From Bacteroidales bacterium (GTDB lineage Bacteria > Bacteroidota > Bacteroidia > Bacteroidales > UBA3663): DNA of 64,000 nt. Below, piece after piece: positions 51,496 through 59,043 of the stretch; position 1 is the stretch's first letter, and the number at the start of each line of letters is the position of its first letter. The position numbers and the translations under genes are program-made. The stretch is taken from the NCBI GenBank assembly GCA_017618715.1, contig JAFZTS010000056.1, positions 1 to 64,000 of the forward strand, given 5' to 3'. The notes under the pieces were generated by a model. That model was given only the letters and a program-made list of their open reading frames with translations, was not told the DNA's origin and ran no database searches.

Positions 51496-52161
51496 TTAGA
51501 ATTTATATTTCAAACCTGCACAGATGATGCCCTGCTCACCTAATCCGTACTCCATGAATCCGCGCCATGTCTCCGAACCGGCCTCAACGCCGATGAGGGT
51601 AAGATGGATGTTGGGGATGACTGTGGTATCAGAAAAGTCGGTTGACTCCTTGGTCTCCTGTGTCTCGTACATGATGCTCATGCCGAAGCCTGCTTTCGAG
51701 TAGAGTCCGAAGTGCTTCTTGCGCAGCCAATCGAACTTGGCAGTGGGGATGAAGCTGATGTTGCGGCGCTTGGCCTCACCATTCATTACCTTATGATCGA
51801 CATGATTGACATTGTCTGTCCATGTGTAGTACATGTCACGGTTCATGCCATTGAAAGCGACATATCCACCAAGGGCGATAATCGGGTTGACGTGGTAATA
51901 ATATTCAACCGAGATTGAAGGGATATAGCTCTCGTCGCCATAATTGTAGTAGGCTGTGACTGTACCGCCGGTGATGATGGAGGACACTGTTGCTTCAACA
52001 AGAACGGTGGAAAAGTCTGCCAGACCACTGAAGATTTCCGTATTGGCACCTGAGCCAACGGTGACGCCGATTTCGTGACGGGTATTATAGTACGACTGTG
52101 CATTTGCACTAACACTTATGAGGAGGGCAGCAGCAATTAGCCCGATGTTTTTAGTTTTCAT
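51496..52161 (-). CDS. Outer-membrane beta-barrel (porin-like) protein
   Basis: A 221-aa protein with signal peptide (MKTKNIGLIAAALLISVSAN, cut after NAQ) and amphipathic strands typical of small barrels, ending in Phe (GLKYKF). HEIGVTVGSGANTEIFSGL and FGLYSKAGFGMSIMYET are strand-turn patterns; no specific family is certain. The start at 52161 is used because the longer frame would place 23 untypical residues before the signal peptide. A promoter 98 nt upstream supports it. Confidence 0.8.
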   Translation of the reverse strand: MKTKNIGLIAAALLISVSANAQSYYNTRHEIGVTVGSGANTEIFSGLADFSTVLVEATVSSIITGGTVTAYYNYGDESYIPSISVEYYYHVNPIIALGGYVAFNGMNRDMYYTWTDNVNHVDHKVMNGEAKRRNISFIPTAKFDWLRKKHFGLYSKAGFGMSIMYETQETKESTDFSDTTVIPNIHLTLIGVEAGSETWRGFMEYGLGEQGIICAGLKYKF

Positions 52162-52258
52162 TTTGTTATTACTTTTTAATTGTTTGTGAATGATTAAAGC
52201 AAATTCCAGTTTAAGGTTTACGCACGTCATGCATGCGCTGAAGGCATATTTAACGACG

Positions 52259-52290
52259 CAAAGTTATGGAATTTTTATTTCGTCTCCAAA
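52259..52290 (-). promoter_or_regulatory. Promoter of the barrel/mini-ORF operon
   Basis: TTTG, 20 bp, TAACTTTG (52259-52266) on the minus strand. The leader to 52161 is about 90 nt. Confidence 0.78.
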
Positions 52291-52386
52291 TTTTTAATGG
52301 ACTTTTTTGTAGAATGGTTAAGAAAAATACCAATTTGCTACCATTTCATACCATTTACATATCATTTCGTCCATTTGATTGTTCTC

Positions 52387-52503
52387 TCATGAGCCCCGAT
52401 GACCTGCTTGTTCTTGAGGTTCCGGGTGGTCACCCGTGGGAGGCATCTGTAGTTGGGCTTTCAGGAAGGTCAGCCCGCAGACCATTGCATACAATCGAAT
52501 CAT
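52387..52503 (-). CDS. Possible 38-aa ORF behind its own promoter
   Basis: ATG at 52503 and TGA at 52387 on the minus strand. The product begins MIRLYAMVCGLTFLKAQLQM and ends in a polar PEPQEQAGHRGS tail. It is preceded by a consensus promoter at 52586 and contains a hairpin (CGGGTG/CACCCG) in its middle. It could instead be part of a non-coding RNA. The rest of the 581-nt gap 52162-52742 shows nothing else. Confidence 0.4.
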   Translation of the reverse strand: MIRLYAMVCGLTFLKAQLQMPPTGDHPEPQEQAGHRGS

Positions 52504-52585
52504 ATCTTTCTCTTTAGTTTATATTGTTTATATTGTTGTTTGTTCTCTTGTCTTTCCAAGCAGCAGTTGTTTGGTTTTGACGGTG

Positions 52586-52617
52586 CAAAGGTACGGGGTT
52601 TCTGCGACGGTTCCAAA
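52586..52617 (-). promoter_or_regulatory. Promoter without a conventional gene
   Basis: TTTG, 20 bp, TACCTTTG (52586-52593) on the minus strand. It points into a 300-nt stretch with only a 38-codon ORF, ending at a second promoter for the barrel gene. Confidence 0.7.
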
Positions 52618-52742
52618 TATTTCTGTCATTTTCTTCATGACACATGGCGACAGGGTGGCCAAATGACGACAGACGCGACAAGTCCCTTCCGGATTTGTCG
52701 CATCTGCTGGTTCATTTCGTAATTTTTTGACCTCAATTCAGG

Positions 52743-54239
52743 TCATTCGGCATCAATGTCGGTGAAATAGGCGGTGATCTCCTCCGGTTCGGGCAGATTG
52801 TCCAGATAAGCCTTTCCGGCGGCAGGGCTGATGGCCTTGCCGTTCATTCGGCATTCGGTATAGACGCCTTCGACCTTCAAGGCCGAAAACTCCTCGATCT
52901 GCTCGCCATCCTTGAAGGCAAGAACCCTGGTGCGGACAATCATGTTGTCCTTGGGATCGGCAAAATACAGATAATATACCTTGTAGTCGCGGTTCATCTC
53001 CATGGGCTTGACCTGAGGTGTCTCCAGGCCCACGAACTTGAAGTGCCCGTCCTTGCGGAGGAAGATGCCTCCATGCTGGTCATCCTTGTCGCGCATCCAC
53101 ACCCATTCATTGTCCAGGTCGAAGAAGCAGTGGGCATACTTGCTCAGGACCACATCCTTCCCCTCCTCGGCAGCAGCTTCATAATAGAGCTTCTTCAGCT
53201 CGGCGATGTCCGTCTTCCACAGGGGAATCTCCTCGTCAATCATGTACTGGTAGATGTCGTATTGGTCCAGCTCATATTTCCCATCGCGCAGATAGGCTAT
53301 GCCCACTGCCAGGCTCTCGGGCGCAGAGCGGGAATAGCAGAACTCCAGTCCATGGGGACCTTCGAACGCAGTATGGATGTAGATATTAATATAAATGCCA
53401 TCGTCGTCCACGTTCCAGCCGTACTCGTTCTCCGAAACGTAATAGCCCAGCACCTCGTGTGCATAGACCTCGCTGCTGTCGGCAATCACCTCCAGGGCAA
53501 GGCAACGCTTGGTGCCCCATTGGTCAGCCGGCGCATCCTTGTATTCGCCCTCGAACTGCACACAGCCCTGGATGTAACGGTTATTGATGGTGTGATACCA
53601 GAGCGAACGCGAAGCCTTCATGCCGTAGCGTTTCTCGAGCTTGGTCACGATGGAGTCGGGCAAAGGACCCATCTCCTCGCCCTCCTCATATTCGGAGGTG
53701 AGACTCAACTGGCGGCGTGTCTGCAGGTAACTGTCGGTCACAGCCACGATGCCCACCGACTCATTCTCCTCTTCCACCGGTTCCACCAGTTTGTAGCGTG
53801 CGCAAAGCGAAGGTATCTGGTCGCGGCCATGCAGCTGTCCGATGCTCGGCGTATTGCCGTCGGGATCCTTCAGCACCTCATCGAAGAACTTGATGCGGAA
53901 GTCCGAGTAATTGGTGAGCACGTGGGTATATTGCGAAGCATGGCGACGGAAAGCCTCCTGCCTCTCCCAAGCCGCATGATACGATGCGAAGTATTCATCG
54001 TCATCGTCGCCTTCCTTCACGGGCTCCTCCACATTCGTCCAATAATGCATCTCAAGATAGGGCATACGGGAAATGAGGAATACCGGCATGGGGACGGTGT
54101 CGCGTACATCGTTCAAATTGTCCGACGATGCAGCGCCGGCCGATGCAGCGCCTGCGTCTTGTCCGTTGGACTTTCCTTTCTGCTGACAACTTGCCAGCAC
54201 GGCCATCGCACAGATGGCAAAGAGTGCAAATCGTTTCAT
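52743..54239 (-). CDS. Lipoprotein of unknown function (envelope operon gene 5)
   Basis: A 498-aa predicted lipoprotein: MKRFALFAICAMAVLASC with Cys18, followed by QQKGKSNGQ. No family recognised. The body is rich in aromatic and acidic residues (YGWNVDDDGIYINIYIHTAF, WMRDKDDQHGGIFLRKDG) with no clear repeats. Its ATG overlaps the stop of the preceding gene (TGATG), so translation is coupled. The region before the stop has no signal beyond the operon end. Confidence 0.78.
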   Translation of the reverse strand: MKRFALFAICAMAVLASCQQKGKSNGQDAGAASAGAASSDNLNDVRDTVPMPVFLISRMPYLEMHYWTNVEEPVKEGDDDDEYFASYHAAWERQEAFRRHASQYTHVLTNYSDFRIKFFDEVLKDPDGNTPSIGQLHGRDQIPSLCARYKLVEPVEEENESVGIVAVTDSYLQTRRQLSLTSEYEEGEEMGPLPDSIVTKLEKRYGMKASRSLWYHTINNRYIQGCVQFEGEYKDAPADQWGTKRCLALEVIADSSEVYAHEVLGYYVSENEYGWNVDDDGIYINIYIHTAFEGPHGLEFCYSRSAPESLAVGIAYLRDGKYELDQYDIYQYMIDEEIPLWKTDIAELKKLYYEAAAEEGKDVVLSKYAHCFFDLDNEWVWMRDKDDQHGGIFLRKDGHFKFVGLETPQVKPMEMNRDYKVYYLYFADPKDNMIVRTRVLAFKDGEQIEEFSALKVEGVYTECRMNGKAISPAAGKAYLDNLPEPEEITAYFTDIDAE

Positions 54240-55444
54240 CATTTCATTAGGAATTTGTTGCCGTCCCACACGAGCTTCAGCGTCTGCACGCCCGACGGGG
54301 CATAATGCTTCACCTCGATGTCCTTGCCCGTGCGTGGTAGCGAAAGGACGACAGATTGTATATTCTCCAGAACCGCGAAGTCGCCGCTGACGATATCCGA
54401 CAGGGGTGCCTGCTTCATGGTTTTCGTTTGGGCGTCATAGACGTAGAAGGTGTACCCGTCATATTGCATACACGCGTACCTTCCATCCTCGTCGTAGGTC
54501 ACGATGCTCTCAGCCACAAGCTTGTGTCGGCTGTCCGAACAGTTCCAATAACACATTTCGACCTCCGAGCGCGAACCGCCTGCCCAGGTCTTTTCAAAGC
54601 GCATATATCCGCTTCGCTTGTCAAGGAGGAAAGTGGTGTTGGCAGGCAACCACTTCGACATCCTGTAGCGATGCCATGCGTAGCGCACATCTCCAAGGAG
54701 TTCGGGCAGCACCATGCCGTTCCCGAAACAGACATCCACGAAGTCGGTGATAGTAGGTTCGCCCGTTTCCGAAGGCACTGGATAGACGTATTCGTCATCG
54801 ACGATCATGGCGCAGTCATAACACTGGGTCTTCGTGGCGCTGAGTACGGGCTTCGTGCCGTCCCATGCGAAGAGATACTCGATTACCTCCTCTTCATGGT
54901 GTTCAGTCACCATCATCTCATTTCCCCTATGAGGCAATTCGTGGGAACGTCGTGCATCCTCAGGCAGGGCGGGCAATCCGACAGGAATACTCGCCTCGGG
55001 GACAAGTGTGCGGGTCTTCGAGTCGAAATCGTAACAGCAGAGCACCTCCATATCGGGATCGACAGGAGCGCCCAGCATGATGGCAAAGAGACGATGACCT
55101 TCCGGACGTTGCCAATAGCAGGCCTGCATGTAAGGGTTGTCGGTTCCATCTTCCTCCAACTCTACATAGCCGTTCTCTTCATCATACTGTACGATATAAC
55201 CCGTATCCTCGTCAAGCACGCACCTCGTCTTTCCCTGTGACAACACGCCGAGCACATCCTTCACGGGAGCTGTATGCCACGTGCGGTCGAAGGCTTGAAG
55301 CATGGTCGGTAACGAGCCGTCATCGACATCGCGAATGGTCACATCAGCCCAGCGTTGCGCAATCTCCACAAGCGAACTGTAGGATTGTGCCTGTGCTATG
55401 GTCAAACCCGATAGTAGCAGCATTATGTTCAGAAGTCGTTTCAT
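54239..55444 (-). CDS. Secreted protein of unknown function (envelope operon gene 4)
   Basis: A 401-aa protein with signal peptide (MKRLLNIMLLLSGLTIAQAQ). No family recognised. It has W/Y-rich stretches such as GYMRFEKTWAGGSRSEVEMC and repeated cysteines (CCYDFD, QCYDCAMI, CYWNCSD) that could form disulfides in the periplasm. The start is at 55444, four codons inside the longest frame, because the signal peptide begins there. It lies 18 nt downstream of gene 3 and overlaps gene 5. Confidence 0.78.
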   Translation of the reverse strand: MKRLLNIMLLLSGLTIAQAQSYSSLVEIAQRWADVTIRDVDDGSLPTMLQAFDRTWHTAPVKDVLGVLSQGKTRCVLDEDTGYIVQYDEENGYVELEEDGTDNPYMQACYWQRPEGHRLFAIMLGAPVDPDMEVLCCYDFDSKTRTLVPEASIPVGLPALPEDARRSHELPHRGNEMMVTEHHEEEVIEYLFAWDGTKPVLSATKTQCYDCAMIVDDEYVYPVPSETGEPTITDFVDVCFGNGMVLPELLGDVRYAWHRYRMSKWLPANTTFLLDKRSGYMRFEKTWAGGSRSEVEMCYWNCSDSRHKLVAESIVTYDEDGRYACMQYDGYTFYVYDAQTKTMKQAPLSDIVSGDFAVLENIQSVVLSLPRTGKDIEVKHYAPSGVQTLKLVWDGNKFLMK

Positions 55445-55462
55445 TGTGTCCGACAACGATTA

Positions 55463-56185
55463 TCATTCTTCCACCGTCTCTTCTCCAATGTAGCGTCCGC
55501 TGTAGGTGAACGTCATGTTCACCGAGTACCGACCGCCCTCCGGATGGTAACGGTATTGGCTCAGCGTGATCAGTTTGTGACTCGGGTCACATTCAACGAA
55601 GCCCTCGTTCGAAGGCAGCTGGATGATGCTCTGCCAATAGAAGTCATAGATGTACGACCAGACGTTGCGCCCGTCGGGGCAACCCTCCAGGAAGACCTTC
55701 CCCGGGGCATCGGGGACAAGGAAGACCACGTCACACTCGCCGGCGGCAATCTCACTGAGGGGCACCTCGACGGCATTGCGGTCATTCATCTGGTCCCATT
55801 GCGGCTCGGCATCGTTGTTGGTCTGGACAAGAAAGACCACCTTGCCCGTCCGTTTGTCCTTGAGCCAAAGCGACCATTGGTTGGGATGGTCATCGCTGGC
55901 CGCCACGTCGAGGTTCGTAAACAGCTCGAAATAGCCCTTCTCATCACGTTTGACGGCAGTATTGGGCAAAGTCTGGGCAATGCCATCGGCCATCTCTGCA
56001 TCGAACCACGATGTTTTGACAATGCTGTCTTCCACCTCCACTCGGGGCTGCGCGGCATCTCTGTCCTCGACGGCCACCGAGTCCGACACAGCATCCTCAG
56101 TCGTCACGTTGTTCTGTTTCCTCGTGCAGCTGCACGCCAGCACAACGACCGGCAGCATCACCCAATAGATTGCCTTTCTCATCAC
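55463..56185 (-). CDS. Lipoprotein of unknown function (envelope operon gene 3)
   Basis: A 240-aa predicted lipoprotein: MRKAIYWVMLPVVVLACSC with tandem Cys at the lipobox (Cys19-20 region), then TRKQNN. An acidic linker (about 30-55) leads to a compact beta-rich domain (YFELFTNLDVAASDD, GKVVFLVQTNNDAEPQW). The start overlaps the stop of the DUF4468 gene by 4 nt. No family recognised. Confidence 0.78.
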   Translation of the reverse strand: MMRKAIYWVMLPVVVLACSCTRKQNNVTTEDAVSDSVAVEDRDAAQPRVEVEDSIVKTSWFDAEMADGIAQTLPNTAVKRDEKGYFELFTNLDVAASDDHPNQWSLWLKDKRTGKVVFLVQTNNDAEPQWDQMNDRNAVEVPLSEIAAGECDVVFLVPDAPGKVFLEGCPDGRNVWSYIYDFYWQSIIQLPSNEGFVECDPSHKLITLSQYRYHPEGGRYSVNMTFTYSGRYIGEETVEE

Positions 56186-56907
56186 CAGTCGTCGTCTTCA
56201 TTGCCGACAAGGCCGTTCTTGATGGCCTCCTCCACCTTGTCGAGCACAGCATTCGAATAGGCATGCGTCATCACGAGTGCCTTGGCACAGGTGCGCTTCT
56301 GCATGTCCTTGGGCACGAAGGGATAGTGCTGTGCAATCTCCCACTGCTCGTCGTAGAGGTTGGGATTGGTCTTGTCGCCGGCCTTGCGCTTCGAGTCGCC
56401 AAAAGTGCGCTCATCGGGTTCGGAGAGGCTGAACCAGCCTCCGCTGATGTCCGTCAGGATGTCATAGTTTTGTACGGTATAGGTCACGCGCACGCGTCCC
56501 TCCTTGATGTCGATACGTATCACGGGGGTGATGCTCACCGAATAGGAGTTGACGCTGCCCATGTGCTTCACGATGTTGGGGATGGTCGAAGAGATGATGA
56601 TGCAGCCGGCCTCCTTGTCGTTGAGGGTGATGGCCTGGTGATCCTTGAAGGTGGCCGTAGCCCAGTAGTTGAGCGCCACGTAGAGCTGCTCCTTGGTCTT
56701 GCCCGGGGCCTCGATGATCTGCTGGTAGGTGAGGCTCTGGTTCTTGTCGAGCGTCAAAGTCGAAGCAAGGTTGGCAGCAGCATCGAGCCACTTGTCGCCA
56801 TAGCGCTCCTTGGCATACTGCTCCAGGTCGGAAGCCTTCATCATCTGCGCATCTACATGCATTGTAGCCATTATGGCGGCTACCGCCAATAAAAGTAGTT
56901 TTTTCAT
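56182..56907 (-). CDS. DUF4468-domain secreted protein (envelope operon gene 2)
   Basis: A 241-aa protein with signal peptide (MKKLLLLAVAAIMATMHVDA). Residues about 50-150 show the DUF4468 pattern: TYQQIIEAPGKTKEQLYVAL, KEAGCIIISSTIPN and an aromatic DGRVRVTYTV-like strand (REGRVRVTYTVQNYDI in part). Its function is not known in any organism I can name. It lies second in the operon, followed by gene 3 with a 4-nt overlap. Confidence 0.85.
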   Translation of the reverse strand: MKKLLLLAVAAIMATMHVDAQMMKASDLEQYAKERYGDKWLDAAANLASTLTLDKNQSLTYQQIIEAPGKTKEQLYVALNYWATATFKDHQAITLNDKEAGCIIISSTIPNIVKHMGSVNSYSVSITPVIRIDIKEGRVRVTYTVQNYDILTDISGGWFSLSEPDERTFGDSKRKAGDKTNPNLYDEQWEIAQHYPFVPKDMQKRTCAKALVMTHAYSNAVLDKVEEAIKNGLVGNEDDDW

Positions 56908-56937
56908 TGTTTTCTTGTTTTCTTTCTTGGTTTTTTT

Positions 56938-57000
56938 TATAGTAACTATAGTAACTATAGTGACTATAGTATCTATCCTGTCTAAAGCATCTATCGTATC
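56938..57000. repeat. 9-bp tandem array, TATAGT type
   Basis: Seven 9-bp units: TATAGTAAC twice, TATAGTGAC, TATAGTATC, TATCCTGTC, TAAAGCATC, TATCGTATC. The last unit runs into the stop codon of the minus-strand gene at 56991, so the repeat phase begins at the stop itself. Confidence 0.88.
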
Positions 57001-57863
57001 TCCCTCTCAAACGAGTCGATCTTGATCTTGCTGATCTGCTGCACCTGCCGCGTCGAGAGGTAGGGATGGCTTTCGTAGTAGGCATTCTTGCAACTGCCGG
57101 CAAAGTCCTCGAGCCACTCCGACGAGAACGTCGAACCGCTGATGAACATTCGGATGATGGCGAAGGCAAGCAACACGATGGCAACCACACCAACCAGGTA
57201 AACCAACTGCATCGAGAGTGTGGCATTCAGGAAGAGGCTCAGCACATATCTCGCCCACTCCATGCCCCTCAGCGCCACCAGGCCGCCAGCCAAGGCCACC
57301 ACGATGAGTGCCGCCAGCCCATTCATGAGCGGGGTGTGCATGCGCGCCTCCCGCTTGTTGGTCTCCTCCTGGTATCGGCGTTGCAGTTCTCCCCAATCCA
57401 CGGTGCTGAAGAACGACTGGTAGAGCTTGTATTCGGGACGTTTGCCCTCGTCAATCTCGATGATTCCCCGTCGCTCGTAGTCCAACAGGTAGGCATGCAG
57501 TTGTTCGAAGGTCTTGGGTTCGAAGGCATGGCGTCGAGCTTGATCGACCAGGAAAACCACCTGCCCGGGCTGCACTTCGAAAGCCAGCAGCATCTCTTCG
57601 AAGATGACGGGCACACAGACGAAATCCAGTTTACCGAGTTCGACATGTATTCTCTTGACACCCTCTTCGAAACTCCATTTGCCCGACGTCACACTGCCAC
57701 CCTTCTTCTCACGCACAGTGCCGTCTTTCCCGAAGGTGACAATCTCCTCCTTCGTCCCCTCATCGAACACGATCCATGTGCGGTCGCAAAGATCGCTCTC
57801 CGGATTGATGGTCAGTCCGAAGATCTTGTAGCTTCTATAGGCGGCCAAAGGGAATGATTTCAT
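56991..57863 (-). CDS. Two-helix membrane protein of unknown function (envelope operon gene 1)
   Basis: A 290-aa protein. A long cytoplasmic N-terminal part (PH-like or mixed alpha/beta, SYKIFGLTINPESDLCDRTW, TSGKWSFEEGVKRIHVELGK) is followed by two membrane helices (about 178-199 and 218-238) and a basic C-terminal tail (VQQISKIKIDSFEREIR). No family recognised. The start at 57863 is set by the promoter, since the longest frame begins inside it. It is first in the five-gene operon. Confidence 0.75.
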   Translation of the reverse strand: MKSFPLAAYRSYKIFGLTINPESDLCDRTWIVFDEGTKEEIVTFGKDGTVREKKGGSVTSGKWSFEEGVKRIHVELGKLDFVCVPVIFEEMLLAFEVQPGQVVFLVDQARRHAFEPKTFEQLHAYLLDYERRGIIEIDEGKRPEYKLYQSFFSTVDWGELQRRYQEETNKREARMHTPLMNGLAALIVVALAGGLVALRGMEWARYVLSLFLNATLSMQLVYLVGVVAIVLLAFAIIRMFISGSTFSSEWLEDFAGSCKNAYYESHPYLSTRQVQQISKIKIDSFEREIR

Positions 57864-57886
57864 CAGATACGTCGTTTTATGCCGCG

Positions 57887-57918
57887 CAAAGATGACGACA
57901 AATTTTGAATTTTCCAAA
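57887..57918 (-). promoter_or_regulatory. Promoter of the envelope operon
   Basis: TTTG, 20 bp, CATCTTTG on the minus strand. The first T of TAnnTTTG is C here. Confidence 0.6.
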
Positions 57919-57966
57919 TTTTCCAGCCCAAAAGTAGGGAATCATACCACAAAATCCAAAAATCTC

Positions 57967-57997
57967 TTGGTTTTTGTCTAAGAAAGATGTATCTTTG
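57967..57997 (+). promoter_or_regulatory. Promoter of the 58047 lipoprotein gene
   Basis: TTG, 20 bp, TATCTTTG (57990-57997) on the plus strand, divergent from the envelope operon promoter. Confidence 0.78.
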
Positions 57998-58028
57998 CCA
58001 AGTCTAACAAAGGGATAATTGTGAATTA

Positions 58029-58049
58029 TTAATTGTTAATTGTTAATTG
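58029..58049 (+). repeat. 7-bp repeat (TTAATTG x3) ending in a TTG start codon
   Basis: Three exact copies of TTAATTG. The last three bases of the third copy are the TTG used as the start codon of the downstream lipoprotein gene. A partial copy precedes them. Slippage would change leader length but not the reading frame of the gene. Confidence 0.8.
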
Positions 58050-59012
58050 AAAAAGCTCCTCTTTATATTCCTCCTGCTCCTGAGTTGTCAGTCCGACAAG
58101 CAGGAGGCCGTCATCACCGGCACCATTGATCATTGGTCGCCAAACAGCCGCCTCCAGCTCGACATCATCGCCGACGAAAGGCAGCATGCCGTCGTGGCCG
58201 AAATACCCGTCAGCGACGATGGCACGTTCACCTATAGCCAGCCTGTCGATAAGCCCACCGTCGCCTCCATCATCATCAGCGACAGAAGCATCGGCAAGGA
58301 ACGCATCACCCTCTATCTGCAAAAGGGCAAGTCCGTGCATGTGGATCTCCGGCATGTGCAGGAGGCCGACGGCACGACCATCACCATCCTCCCCACCTTC
58401 AGCGGAGACATGCAGGCCGAGTCAGCGTTCGTCAACGACAACGTCTCGGTCGATCCGCGAAACTTCGGCACCTTCACAGCCTACAAGGACAGCGTAGATA
58501 AGATTTATGCCGACCGCCTGGAGCGAGCCCAAGCCATCGGCAATCCCGTTTTTGTCGAAGAATATCTCTCCGTCAACGACCCCATCAGCCATCATGTGCG
58601 TCTGGTGAACTACATCCCCCACGATGCCGACCTCGATTCCGTCGAGACCGCTTACAAGGACTTCATCAACAGCCTCGACTTCGACGACCCCGTCAACGAG
58701 GCCGCCCTCCAGCAATACCTCATCACCTACGGCCGCTTCGTGCAGAAGAAGAACGAAGGAGGCAGCGCCACCATGCCCGCCCTCGAAGAGCTCGTTCGTC
58801 GCACCCGGAACCAGTCCATGCGCAACAACATCTCCTCTCATCTCATGTTCTTCTTCCTCATGATCGACACCCCCTACGTCGAATCTGTCTGGGCCAAATA
58901 CAACGAGATCTGCAACGATAAATCCCAAATCGAAGAACTCCGCCCCCGCTACGATGCCCGCCGCAAAGAACTCAAGAATGTGAAGGCCAATCGCCCCCTT
59001 CCTTCGTCCTGA
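58047..59012 (+). CDS. Lipoprotein with DUF4369-like N-terminal domain
   Basis: A 321-aa predicted lipoprotein with an unusual TTG start (MKKLLFIFLLLLSC, Cys14). No ATG or GTG in frame is nearer; the next Met is far downstream. The N-terminal domain (about 15-125, AVITGTIDHWSPNSRLQL, GTFTYSQPVDKPTVASII) resembles DUF4369 domains of TlpA/ResA-like thiol proteins, but no thioredoxin CxxC domain follows. The C-terminal half is helical. It could be a DUF4369 protein that lost, or never had, the redox domain. Confidence 0.78.
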   Translation: MKKLLFIFLLLLSCQSDKQEAVITGTIDHWSPNSRLQLDIIADERQHAVVAEIPVSDDGTFTYSQPVDKPTVASIIISDRSIGKERITLYLQKGKSVHVDLRHVQEADGTTITILPTFSGDMQAESAFVNDNVSVDPRNFGTFTAYKDSVDKIYADRLERAQAIGNPVFVEEYLSVNDPISHHVRLVNYIPHDADLDSVETAYKDFINSLDFDDPVNEAALQQYLITYGRFVQKKNEGGSATMPALEELVRRTRNQSMRNNISSHLMFFFLMIDTPYVESVWAKYNEICNDKSQIEELRPRYDARRKELKNVKANRPLPSS

Positions 59013-59014
59013 TC

Positions 59015-59032
59015 GCGGCCGCCCTTGGCCGC
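59015..59032. repeat. Degenerate palindrome of the AAGCTT family
   Basis: GCGGCC-GCCCTT-GGCCGC: arms of the 7.9-kb palindrome are kept but the centre has decayed. It lies between the convergent stops of the lipoprotein and rmuC genes, followed by a CCCCCC/GGGGGG stem that includes the rmuC stop codon. Confidence 0.6.
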
Positions 59033-59043
59033 CCTTCTCCCCC

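Noticed and set aside
52266..52517. 83-aa plus-strand ORF in the 52.3-kb gap
   Set aside because: It begins inside a minus-strand promoter and has no recognisable start signal; promoters here point the other way.
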